Positions 1 to 7,205 of a DNA stretch of 18,864 bases are shown in pieces. The position numbers and the translations under genes were made by a program. The notes beneath the pieces are model-generated. The model was given only the letters and a program-made list of their open reading frames with translations, was not told the DNA's origin and did not search any database. Source of the DNA: CAVOBC01 sp963693635 (lineage in GTDB: Bacteria > Pseudomonadota > Gammaproteobacteria > Pseudomonadales > Azotimanducaceae); contig CAVOBC010000049.1 in NCBI GenBank assembly GCA_963693635.1, positions 1 through 18,864 on the forward strand, read 5' to 3'. Every line of letters starts with the position of its first letter. Position 1 is the stretch's first letter.

Positions 1-2129
1 CCAAGACGTCCGTGTGGTGGCGATGGATCGCAGCGGCCAATGGAACGCTCGAACTGAGCACCGCCGGCAGCGACTTTGACACGTTGCTGTCTGTCTACAC
101 CGGCAACGCGGTCGGTGACCTCGTCGCGCAAGGTGGCAATGATGACGCGGAGGATCGAACCAGTCGTGTTAGCCAGGCCGTCGAAGCCGGGCTCACGTAT
201 TACGTAGCGATTGACGGCGACAATGGTGAGCAGGGCGCAATCACCCTTTCGTGGTCCTTCGCGGAACTGGGTGGTACGACGGGCTCTTTATCGATGATCC
301 CCAACGCGGGCCTGATCGCGAGCGGCGGACCCGGTGGACCGTTCGTGCCGCAGGCAGCGACCTACGTGCTCACCAATACGGGGGCGGCGTCGATCAATCT
401 GGAGGTTGTCGTCGAGGGCGACTTCGTCGGCGTATCGGGCGTGCCGCTGTCGATCGGGCCGGGCGGGAGTAGCGCCATATCAGTCTTTTTGAATGACTCG
501 GTCGATGACCTCAGTCCAGGGGAGCGACGCGGGGCGGTGATCATTAACGGCATCCGCCGCGATGTGATCGTCAAGGTGGACGTTGATAGCTCCCTCAACG
601 ACGCCTTCGAAGACGCGTTGACGGTTGCGGGTGATGTGCCGCTGTCTTTTTTTTCGAGCAACAGCGGCGCGACGCGCGAAGCGGGTGAACCGGCACACTC
701 GGGCAACCCTGGAGGGTCGTCGATCTGGTGGGGCTGGACCGCCACCAGCATTGGTACTGCGGTCGTGTCGACGCGCGGTAGTGACTTCGATACGGTCCTC
801 GGCGTGTACCAGGGGAATACGCTCACAGGGCTTACCGAGGTTGCCGCAAACGACGATTATGGATCGCTACAGAGTCTGGTTACGTTTCCCGTCGCCCCGG
901 GCGAGGCGTATCGGATCGCGGTCGATGGGTACAACGGCGAGACTGGCAGTGTCGTTCTGGTCATCGACCATTTAACCGGCGCACCGGCGAATGATGACTT
1001 CGTGAGCGCGGTGGATCTTGAGTCGTCAGCAACCGCATCAACGTACGCGGCAACCACAGAGTTGAGCGAGCCTTTCCATGCCGGTAACGAGGGTGGGCGC
1101 TCGGTCTGGTGGCGCTATATTGCGGCGGTTGATGGCCCGGTTGGGGTCGACACCACGGGCAGTGACTTCGATACCCTGCTTGGCGTCTACACCGGGAACG
1201 GGCTCAGGTCCCTCGATGAGGTAGCGTCTAACGATGACGTCGACACGGCGCTCGGCATCTACACAAGCCGCGTAGCCTTTGACGCACTGGCAGGCACAAT
1301 CTACTACATTGCCGTCGATGGCTGGTTCGGAGACTCGGGCAATGCGCAGGTCAGTCTGACGAGCACGACGCCAGTGTCGGCGTTGGTTGCGGCTGTGCTG
1401 CCGTCATCCCGCTCCATCCAGCTTGGCGGGCTAGCATCAGCGTTTGCGACCGTGATCAACGCCAGCATCGCGAGCGCGCAAGACTGCCGCGTCAGGCTGC
1501 TCACCGAACTACCGGCGACCTTCGCCTTCTCGCGGACGGTTGCCGCCACCAATCGAATTCTGCCCGACACCCGGGACGTGCCGTTTGAGATTGCCGCGGG
1601 GGCGCAGCAGTCACTGGTTCTGGAGTTTGATCCGAGCGCGCCGATCGCGTCGACGGACGTGCTGTTGTCGTTCGACTGCGGCAACACGCTGCCGGCGCCG
1701 ATTGTGCCCGGGTTGAATACGATTCGACTCGCTGCGAGTGTCGACGCCGTTGCCGACGTCCTTGCGATCTCGGCAAGTTTTATACCGGGCGTCGTTCTCG
1801 CGAGTCCGGACGCGGCCGGCGTCTTCGCGGTCTCGGCAATCAACATCGGGGCGGGTGAGACGTTAACGGCCAATGTCGAGGCATCGACCGATATGGCGAT
1901 TGAGACGCTTGGCATTTGTGAATCCAGCCCGGCGACGGGCGCGTGTCTGATGCCGCTGCGGCACGAAGCCGTGCTTGGCAATGGGGTCATTCGGACGTAT
2001 ACCGTTCACGTACACCCGTCGGCGGTGCTGCCTTTCGATCCGGCGCGACGCCGCCTGAATGTGATTTTCCGAAACTCTGCCGGTGAGATCCGTGGCTCAA
2101 CCGGCGTCGCGGTCGCAACGACGCTGTAG
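1..2129 (+). CDS. Large secreted repeat protein, 5'-truncated (pre-peptidase-like WW/GSDFDT domains)
   Basis: The reading frame is open from the first bases (codons K-T-S-V-W-W), so the true start lies upstream of the window; about 708 residues are visible. Numbering from the Val codon at position 12, three related domains of roughly 120 residues occur: the end of one (about 1-80), a second (about 196-318) and a third (about 327-449). Each has a Trp-Trp pair (2-3, 239-240, 366-367), a GSDFDT-type motif (19-24, 256-261, 383-388), an ND(D) motif and a YY/Y-x-I-A-V-D-G strand. Such domains are known from extracellular bacterial proteins and resemble pre-peptidase C-terminal beta-sandwich modules. 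Between the first two is an Ig-like stretch (about 95-190, VLTNTG). The C-terminal 250 residues look like further beta-rich Ig/DUF11-like domains. No enzyme domain is visible. It is probably exported and adhesive or structural; the catalytic or anchor part, if any, is outside. The gene runs convergently into the serine hydrolase pseudogene. Confidence 0.8.
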   Translation, partial: KTSVWWRWIAAANGTLELSTAGSDFDTLLSVYTGNAVGDLVAQGGNDDAEDRTSRVSQAVEAGLTYYVAIDGDNGEQGAITLSWSFAELGGTTGSLSMIPNAGLIASGGPGGPFVPQAATYVLTNTGAASINLEVVVEGDFVGVSGVPLSIGPGGSSAISVFLNDSVDDLSPGERRGAVIINGIRRDVIVKVDVDSSLNDAFEDALTVAGDVPLSFFSSNSGATREAGEPAHSGNPGGSSIWWGWTATSIGTAVVSTRGSDFDTVLGVYQGNTLTGLTEVAANDDYGSLQSLVTFPVAPGEAYRIAVDGYNGETGSVVLVIDHLTGAPANDDFVSAVDLESSATASTYAATTELSEPFHAGNEGGRSVWWRYIAAVDGPVGVDTTGSDFDTLLGVYTGNGLRSLDEVASNDDVDTALGIYTSRVAFDALAGTIYYIAVDGWFGDSGNAQVSLTSTTPVSALVAAVLPSSRSIQLGGLASAFATVINASIASAQDCRVRLLTELPATFAFSRTVAATNRILPDTRDVPFEIAAGAQQSLVLEFDPSAPIASTDVLLSFDCGNTLPAPIVPGLNTIRLAASVDAVADVLAISASFIPGVVLASPDAAGVFAVSAINIGAGETLTANVEASTDMAIETLGICESSPATGACLMPLRHEAVLGNGVIRTYTVHVHPSAVLPFDPARRRLNVIFRNSAGEIRGSTGVAVATTL

Positions 2130-2214
2130 CGGGCCCTGGACATGCAAAGCCAAACCCTGCGACCCGGAAGACACAAGGCCAAAGCTAAAGAGTGTAAGCG
2201 AGCACCTTGTCACC

Positions 2215-2287
2215 AGCCTTTCATGGAACTAAAGCAATATGCTGCCATGAGTTCCCTGCGCGACAGCGCGGTAATCCGGCACCGTGA
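2215..2287 (+). repeat. Dispersed intergenic repeat, copy 1
   Basis: A 31-bp block (2215-2245) is identical to 14246-14276. It is followed by a second shared block of 14 bp (2251-2264 against 14280-14293) and a third of 15 bp (2273-2287 against 14294-14308). Copy 1 has an extra 8 bp (agcgcggt, 2265-2272) and a slightly longer spacer after the first block. Both copies sit between the 3' ends of convergent genes, in the same strand orientation. Both can be read from an ATG as MELKQYAA before the frames diverge, but the two downstream readings differ, so I do not call a gene. It may be a REP-like element, a terminator-associated repeat or a relic of a mobile element. Confidence 0.75.
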
Positions 2288-2326
2288 CCTCGCGCAAGCG
2301 CTCGGGGACAATTCGCCGCCACGGAC

Positions 2327-3573
2327 TTAGTCGACGATGGCCTGATAAATCGCGGCCCGGAGTTGTCTGCGAAAGGGATGCGCAGACGACGGCAGTAGGT
2401 GGGTGAGAAATACCATCGTGAGATCTTCTGCCGGCGACACAAAGAATGCAGTGGATGCGGCCCCGCCCCAGTAATACTCGCCGGGTGTACCGACGACCCT
2501 GGCGTCTGCCGGATTCATGAGGACAGCAAAGCCGAGACCGAAGCCGATACCTTCCATGGTCGTTTCCGTGAAGTGAGGTTGTCCCATGCAGGCAAGGTCA
2601 CGACCTTCCGGCAGGTGATTGCTGGCCATCCAGCCAAGCGTGCCGCTGCCGAGAATGGAGCACGCGTCCAGTTGCCCACGTCCGGCCAGCATCTTGCAGA
2701 ACCGCATGTAATCGTCAGCGGTCGAGACCATGCCGCCGGCGCCGGAGAAGTAGGTTGCGGGTGTGAGGTACCGACTCGTCGCGGGGGCATCCTGCAACGT
2801 GAATTCAGGGCTCGCACCTCGGCTCAATGAGTAGCAGGCAGCCAACCCGTCGGCGCTCGTCGCGGGTACTGAAATGCCGGTGTCGACCATGCCGAGCGGT
2901 CCAAGCAAGCGCTCGTCAAGGTATTGGTCGAGCGGCAAGCCTGTGAGCACCTCGCAAAGATGGCCGACAAGATCGGTCGAGATGCCGTAGTTCCAGGCGG
3001 AACCCGGGTCACAGTGCAGGGGAGGGTACCGAGCGTCTCGACCATGTCTTGTAAGGTGCGGTTGCCGCTGCCCATCCCCGCGAGTTTGTGTCTCCGGTAG
3101 AGTTCGCCGGCTATGGTCGGCCCGCCGCCCATCACCAGGCCGGACGTGTGCATCAGCACGTCGCCCACGGTCATCTCTCGTGCAGGCCCTCGCACCGCAT
3201 ACTTTTCAGCGTCGCCGCCTGCTATCACCTTGAGGGCGCTCATAGACGGCATTTACATCGAGATCGGGTCGTCGATCTGAAACAGTCCTTCTTCGTAGAG
3301 CATCATGAGACCGACGCTCGCTATCGGCTTGGTCATTGAGTAGATACGAAAGATCGCATCGCGCTGCATCGGCCGATTTGCCTCGACGTCCATGTGCCCG
3401 TGCATCGTGTAATGCACGACTTTGCCGCCACGGGCGATCATCTGAATCGCGCCCGGAATCTTGCCCTCGTCAACCCAACTCTAGACCAACCGACTGACCC
3501 GGCCGAGACGCGCTGTCGACATGCCCACGGACTCGGGTGTGGCTTCGATGGCGTCTGTCACTGTTTCAGTCAT
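2327..3573 (-). pseudogene. Serine hydrolase, beta-lactamase/EstB family, degraded
   Basis: Translating the minus strand from ATG at 3573 (preceded by AGGAGA at 3586-3581) gives a class C beta-lactamase-like esterase/serine hydrolase of the usual length, about 400 residues. The nucleophile motif S-M-T-K is in the segment read before 3253; W-N-Y-G-I-S, which holds the general-base Tyr, follows near 2990; and the C-terminal G-G-A-A-S-T-A-F motif typical of the EstB group is near 2465. The frame is broken three times. A TAG at 3483-3481 falls in R-L-V-stop-S-W-V-D-E-G-K, where homologs usually run on. A TAA at 3255-3253 follows D-P-I-S-M. A one-base loss in the G run at 3019-3022 shifts the frame between T-L-P and D-P-G-S-A-W-N-Y. 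Coding continues recognisably after each lesion to the normal stop at 2329-2327. The original enzyme probably hydrolysed esters or beta-lactam-like amides; a product from this sequence would be a 30-residue peptide unless restarted. Confidence 0.88.
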
Positions 3574-3600
3574 GGATCTTTCTCCTACCCGTTCGATAAG

Positions 3601-3632
3601 TTTGTGATTTTTTGGGTTTGTGATGTTTTGGG
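3601..3632. promoter_or_regulatory. Two tandem 16-bp repeats in divergent promoter region
   Basis: Two adjacent 16-bp units, tttgtgattttttggg (3601-3616) and tttgtgatgttttggg (3617-3632), differ at one base. They lie in the 241-bp divergent region between the serine hydrolase pseudogene and the aminotransferase, in a stretch clearly richer in T than its surroundings. The direct repetition at 16 bp and the location suggest binding sites for a regulator, or promoter DNA for one of the divergent genes. I see no convincing -35/-10 pair. Function is inferred. Confidence 0.4.
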
Positions 3633-3814
3633 GAGTGCAACGATCGAGCATGGCGGCATCGGAATCTGGAATCAAGACGGGACGCAGGCATCCGGACGTG
3701 CCACGTCGCCGGGTGCCTCAGCGTCTTTGACTTTCTCGCGGGTGGGTCCGGTTGTTCATCGATGCGCCAATCTCTAAGGTACGGCTGATAAACGTAAAGA
3801 GACAGCAGGACGCC

Positions 3815-5020
3815 ATGAGCAAAGACAGTGACTTGCGGGCCCGCGGCGAGCGGGTCATACCGGGTGGGATGTACGGACACATGTCGGTTTACCGGCGGAT
3901 GCCTGAGGGTTATCCACAGTACTTCGAGCGTGCTGAAGGTTGCAGGCTGTGGGATGTGGACGGCCGGGAGTACATCGACTTCATGTGCTCGTTTGGACCA
4001 ATGATCGCGGGCTATGGCAATCCGCGCATTCGCGCGGCCGCTGATGCGCAGCGGCAGGTGCTGGACATCGCTAACGCGCCGGGCGATGTGATTGTCGATC
4101 TTGCCGAACGCCTGGTGCGGCAGATCTCGCATGCCGAGTGGGCCATATTCGCCAAGAATGGCAACGACGCGACGACCACGTGCAACATGGTCGCGAGGGC
4201 TGCGACTGGCCGGAGCAAAATCCTGGTTGCCGGCGGCGCCTACCATGGGTCCCAGCCGTGGGCCGCTCGCCACACGAAGGGCACGCCGCCGGAGGACTAT
4301 GTCAATTTTCCGACCTATCGTTTCAACGACATTGACAGCATCCGGGCGGCGGTTGAGGCGGCGGGCGATGACCTCGCTGGTATCGTTGTCTCCGCGTATC
4401 GACATGACGCGGGCAAGCATCAGGAGTTGACGGACCCGGATTTTGCGCGCGCCGTGCGTGACCTGTGTGATCGTACCGGTGCTGCCCTGATTCTGGACGA
4501 CGTGCGAGCAGGCATGCGGTTGTCGCTCGATGCCAGTTGGACGGTCGCTGGCGTCCAACCGGATCTGTCGGCGTGGGGGAAAGCGATTGCCAACGGCGAG
4601 CCGATAGCGGCCGTGCTTGGCAGCGAGCGTTTCCGGGAGGCTGCTGCGAGTGTATTTGTTACGGGCTCGTTCTGGTATCAGGCGTCGCCGATGGCCGCGG
4701 CCATTGCGACGCTCGATGTGTTGGAGGAGGCAGACGCGCCGACGCGTCTGGCGGCGCTTGGTCAACGATTTCGCGACGGGCTATACGAGCAGGCCCAACG
4801 CCAAGGCTTCGGCATCATCCAGTCGGGACCGCCACAAATGCCGACGGTCATGTTCGAGGACGATGAGGATCTGAAGACAGGTTTTGCGTTCTGCAGCAAC
4901 GCACTGGCCCAGGGCGTCTATTTGCATCCATGGCACAACATGTTTCTGTCCCTTGCACATACGGATGCGGACATAGACAGGGCGCTCGAGGGCACGGACA
5001 AGGCTTTCGCCGCAATCTAA
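3815..5020 (+). CDS. PLP-dependent class III aminotransferase, glutamate-1-semialdehyde aminomutase-like
   Basis: A 401-residue protein. I place the start at ATG 3815 (M-S-K-D-S-D), preceded by gcagga five bases upstream; the open frame extends to 3752 but that part has no homologous character. The N-terminal R-V-I-P-G-G-M-Y-G and D-V-D-G-R-E-Y-I-D-F segments are typical of the HemL-like branch. The PLP aspartate lies in L-I-L-D-D-V-R-A-G-M-R (D228) and the Schiff-base lysine in S-A-W-G-K-A-I-A-N-G (K256). N-G-N-D-A-T (115-120) corresponds to the phosphate-binding region. It would transfer or shift an amino group on a small substrate in the cytoplasm. The D-D-V where HemL has D-E-V, and the lack of heme genes nearby, argue against true HemL, so it is more likely an aminotransferase of unknown substrate. 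Codon use matches the neighbours. A weak hairpin (gccgc/gcggc) overlaps the stop. Confidence 0.88.
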   Translation: MSKDSDLRARGERVIPGGMYGHMSVYRRMPEGYPQYFERAEGCRLWDVDGREYIDFMCSFGPMIAGYGNPRIRAAADAQRQVLDIANAPGDVIVDLAERLVRQISHAEWAIFAKNGNDATTTCNMVARAATGRSKILVAGGAYHGSQPWAARHTKGTPPEDYVNFPTYRFNDIDSIRAAVEAAGDDLAGIVVSAYRHDAGKHQELTDPDFARAVRDLCDRTGAALILDDVRAGMRLSLDASWTVAGVQPDLSAWGKAIANGEPIAAVLGSERFREAAASVFVTGSFWYQASPMAAAIATLDVLEEADAPTRLAALGQRFRDGLYEQAQRQGFGIIQSGPPQMPTVMFEDDEDLKTGFAFCSNALAQGVYLHPWHNMFLSLAHTDADIDRALEGTDKAFAAI

Positions 5021-5062
5021 AGGCGGCTGATATGATGGTTTTTAGAACCCGGCGGCACGATA

Positions 5063-5227
5063 GCTAGTTCCTGTCTCAGAACTCTGTTCTGGGGCGGGCA
5101 CTGGGGTGCGGTGCAGAAATGCACCGCCATTTTCCGCAGGCGTCTTTATCTGTAAGAGAATGCGAGGTTTGTTTGTAAACCGACTCCCAAGAATTGTCAG
5201 GATGACAGTTTTGGGGCAAGAACTAGC
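5063..5227 (+). mobile_element. MITE-like non-autonomous element, copy 1 (complete, TA-flanked)
   Basis: A 165-bp segment begins gctagttcctg and ends with the imperfect inverse caagaactagc. The two termini match over about 20 bp with a few mismatches. It is flanked on both sides by TA (5061-5062 and 5228-5229), as expected for IS630/Tc1-mariner-type insertion. It encodes no protein. Inside are four short hairpins: 5077-5091 (cagaac/gttctg), 5108-5127 (an 8-bp stem gcggtgca/tgcaccgc closed by a GAAA loop), 5166-5181 (ggttt/aaacc) and 5195-5207 (tgtca/tgaca). Most of it (5063 to about 5189) recurs inverted at 18397-18543. It sits between the aminotransferase and the ArsC-like gene, 115 bp before the latter's start, so it may influence that gene's expression. 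The TIR/TA reading is direct; calling it mobile is inference. Confidence 0.72.
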
Positions 5228-5343
5228 TAGGCGTCGGCAGAAGCCGCTTCCAGGGCTTTCGGGATGGCATGTGGGCGAGGCAGATGAGCGTCAGGAACGC
5301 GCGCAGCTACGTCCGCTCCTCCCACGTATATCAGGGGACATGC

Positions 5344-5688
5344 ATGATCACCATTTATCACAACCCGAGCTGCAGCAAGTCGCGCGGCACGCTCGCGATG
5401 ATCGAGGAAGCTGGCGCGCCGCATGAGGTTGTCGAATACCTGAAGTCGCCGCTGACGCGTGACGACCTGGTTACGCTCCTTGGCAAGCTAGCTATTGATC
5501 CCGGAGAGCTTGTCAGAAAAGACAAGCGTTTCAAGGAACTCGGTCTTGACGCTGCCGACTACACGACGCGCGATGCGGTTGCCGAAGTCCTGTCAGAGCA
5601 CCCGGCGCTTATGCAGCGCCCGGTCGTCGTAAAGGGCGACCGGGCTGTGATCGGGCGTCCTCCCGAAAATGTGCAGAAACTGCTTTAG
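5344..5688 (+). CDS. ArsC/YfgD-family arsenate reductase-like protein
   Basis: 114 residues, the normal length for the short ArsC family. Start ATG 5344 is chosen because M-I-T-I-Y-H-N-P-S-C is the family N-terminus and agggga stands seven bases upstream; the longer open frame reads into unrelated sequence. The motif H-N-P-S-C-S-K-S-R holds the catalytic cysteine (C10). V-R-K-D (59-62), Q-R-P-V-V-V-K-G (about 92-99) and I-G-R-P-P-E-N-V (about 104-111) match the anion-binding arginine regions of ArsC. The fold is thioredoxin-like and cytoplasmic. Family members reduce arsenate with glutathione/glutaredoxin, but YfgD-type homologs have no proven arsenate role. There is no arsR, arsB or arsH near, so a detoxification operon is not supported. 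Confidence 0.9.
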   Translation: MITIYHNPSCSKSRGTLAMIEEAGAPHEVVEYLKSPLTRDDLVTLLGKLAIDPGELVRKDKRFKELGLDAADYTTRDAVAEVLSEHPALMQRPVVVKGDRAVIGRPPENVQKLL

Positions 5689-5930
5689 TCGCGGCGAACG
5701 GGCTCACGATGAATCCCTGGAACGCGGTGGTTAACCGGTTTGGCAACAAGCACGAACGGTTCGCGGCATGTGTCGAATTCTCGGCCGGCCGGGTGGGATC
5801 TCGCGCCAATCGCGGCAGGGAGTTGGCCCGCGAGAAGATCGGCCCTGTCATCGACCGGTCGGGACTCGCTGTGTCGGGCCTCGAAGAACACGCGTTGTAT
5901 TCACGCTTTTAAAAGGATCAGGGAAACGCC

Positions 5931-7133
5931 ATGGGGATTGTCATTGTAGGTGCGGGTCATGCTGCGGGTCAGGCGGCTGCTAGTCTGCGCGTTGAGAAGT
6001 ATGAGGGCGAGATCACCGTCATCGGTGACGAACCGCATATTCCGTACCAGCGCCCGCCACTATCAAAACAGTATCTCGCCAAAGAGCATGGGTTGGAGCG
6101 TGTCTATCTGCGCCCCGACAAGTTTTATGCGGACAAGGAGATTACGATTCGCACCGGCGTTTCGGTCAGCGGCATCGACCCCGCAGCGCATACGGTCACG
6201 ACGTCAGAAGGCGATTCGGTGGGCTATGAGAAGCTTCTGATCGCAACCGGCGGGCGGCCACGCAGGCTCGAGAGCCAGGGTAGCGATCTCGCTGGCATAC
6301 ATTACTTCCGCACGATCGACGACGTTGACGCTATCAGCGCAGAGATGCAGGAAGGCCGCAAGCTGGTCATTGTTGGCGGCGGTTATATCGGCCTCGAAGT
6401 TGCCTCGGTGGCCGTGAAGTCAGGCCTTGAAGTTCATGTCCTCGAAATGGAATCGAGGATCCTGCAGCGGGTTACCACGGTCGCAATGAGCGACTTCTAC
6501 CATCACCTGCACGCCGGCCATGGCGTGCACATCCACACGAACACTCAGGTCTCGGCGTTCGCGGGCGAAGATCGAGTCACCGGTGTGGTTTGCGGTGATC
6601 AGACGCTCGATGCGGATCTCGTCATCGTTGGGATCGGCATCCTACCGAATGTGGAACTTGCGCAAGCCGCGGGGCTCACGTGCGACAACGGGATTGTTGT
6701 TGATGAGCAATGCCGGACATCCGATGGCGATATCTTTGCCGCCGGTGACTGCACCAACCATCCAAATCCGATACTTGGGCGGCGGCTGCGCCTTGAATCC
6801 GTTCCGAACGCCATGGAGCAGAGCAGGGTGGCGGCGTCGGCGATGGCCGGGGGCGACAAAACGTATGCCGCAGTGCCCTGGTTCTGGTCCGATCAGTATG
6901 ACCTCAAGCTCCAGATGGTTGGCTTCTCGGCGGACGGTGAGGACGAGGTTGTACGCGGCGACAAGTCGACCAACGAGTTTGCGGTCTTCTATCTGCGCGG
7001 TGGACTCATTGTTGCGGCGGACTGCGTCAACAGTCCGCGGGAGTTCATGCTGTGCAAACAGTTGATGGGCAAACCCGTCGACACATCGAAGCTGGCTGAC
7101 CCGCTGGTCAACCTGAAGGACTTGATGGGCTGA
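5931..7133 (+). CDS. FAD-dependent NAD(P)H:ferredoxin reductase (putidaredoxin/rhodocoxin reductase type)
   Basis: 400 residues, the usual length. ATG 5931 follows aggga with six bases spacing. The FAD-binding G-A-G-H-A-A is at 7-12 and Y-Q-R-P-P-L-S-K at 39-46. The NAD(P)-binding G-G-G-Y-I-G-L-E is at 149-156, and the second FAD motif F-A-A-G-D at 269-273. The C-terminal Reductase_C domain begins near 316 (P-W-F-W-S-D-Q-Y-D-L-K-L-Q-M-V-G). Such enzymes pass electrons from NAD(P)H to a [2Fe-2S] ferredoxin that feeds a cytochrome P450 or a Rieske oxygenase. No ferredoxin or oxygenase gene is visible in the window, so its partner must be elsewhere. It is separated from arsC by 242 bp holding no convincing gene and faces the CoA-transferase convergently. 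Confidence 0.93.
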   Translation: MGIVIVGAGHAAGQAAASLRVEKYEGEITVIGDEPHIPYQRPPLSKQYLAKEHGLERVYLRPDKFYADKEITIRTGVSVSGIDPAAHTVTTSEGDSVGYEKLLIATGGRPRRLESQGSDLAGIHYFRTIDDVDAISAEMQEGRKLVIVGGGYIGLEVASVAVKSGLEVHVLEMESRILQRVTTVAMSDFYHHLHAGHGVHIHTNTQVSAFAGEDRVTGVVCGDQTLDADLVIVGIGILPNVELAQAAGLTCDNGIVVDEQCRTSDGDIFAAGDCTNHPNPILGRRLRLESVPNAMEQSRVAASAMAGGDKTYAAVPWFWSDQYDLKLQMVGFSADGEDEVVRGDKSTNEFAVFYLRGGLIVAADCVNSPREFMLCKQLMGKPVDTSKLADPLVNLKDLMG

Positions 7134-7136
7134 CGG

Positions 7137-7204
7137 GTGCCGGGGCCGGCACGGGGATTCTCGGAGAGGTCTGACGGGTCGACTCGCCTTCGCGCCCGCG
7201 GGCG
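7137..7204. terminator. Convergent-gene hairpins, possible bidirectional terminator
   Basis: Two GC-only inverted repeats lie between the converging reductase and CoA-transferase genes: gtgccgg/ccggcac with a 2-base loop (7137-7152), and the perfect palindrome cgcccgcgggcg (7193-7204), which is followed by ttt on the plus strand. No long T-run follows either, so intrinsic termination is only possible. The second palindrome ends two bases before the CoA-transferase stop codon. Confidence 0.35.
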
Positions 7205-7205
7205 T

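Noticed and set aside
1304..1990. 228-codon minus-strand open frame
   Set aside because: Antisense shadow of the repeat protein with Ser/Thr/Ala-rich composition and no domain.
2226..2330. Mini-ORF starting MELKQYAA in the dispersed repeat
   Set aside because: The second copy diverges in frame after eight residues, so protein-level conservation is not supported.
3566..4765. Long 399-codon open frame on the minus strand
   Set aside because: Arg/His/Pro-rich shadow of the aminotransferase coding strand, with no recognisable motif.
5709..5912. Possible 67-residue gene between arsC and the reductase
   Set aside because: Several overlapping frames are open here, none has a good ribosome site or known motif; GC-rich chance frames are likely.
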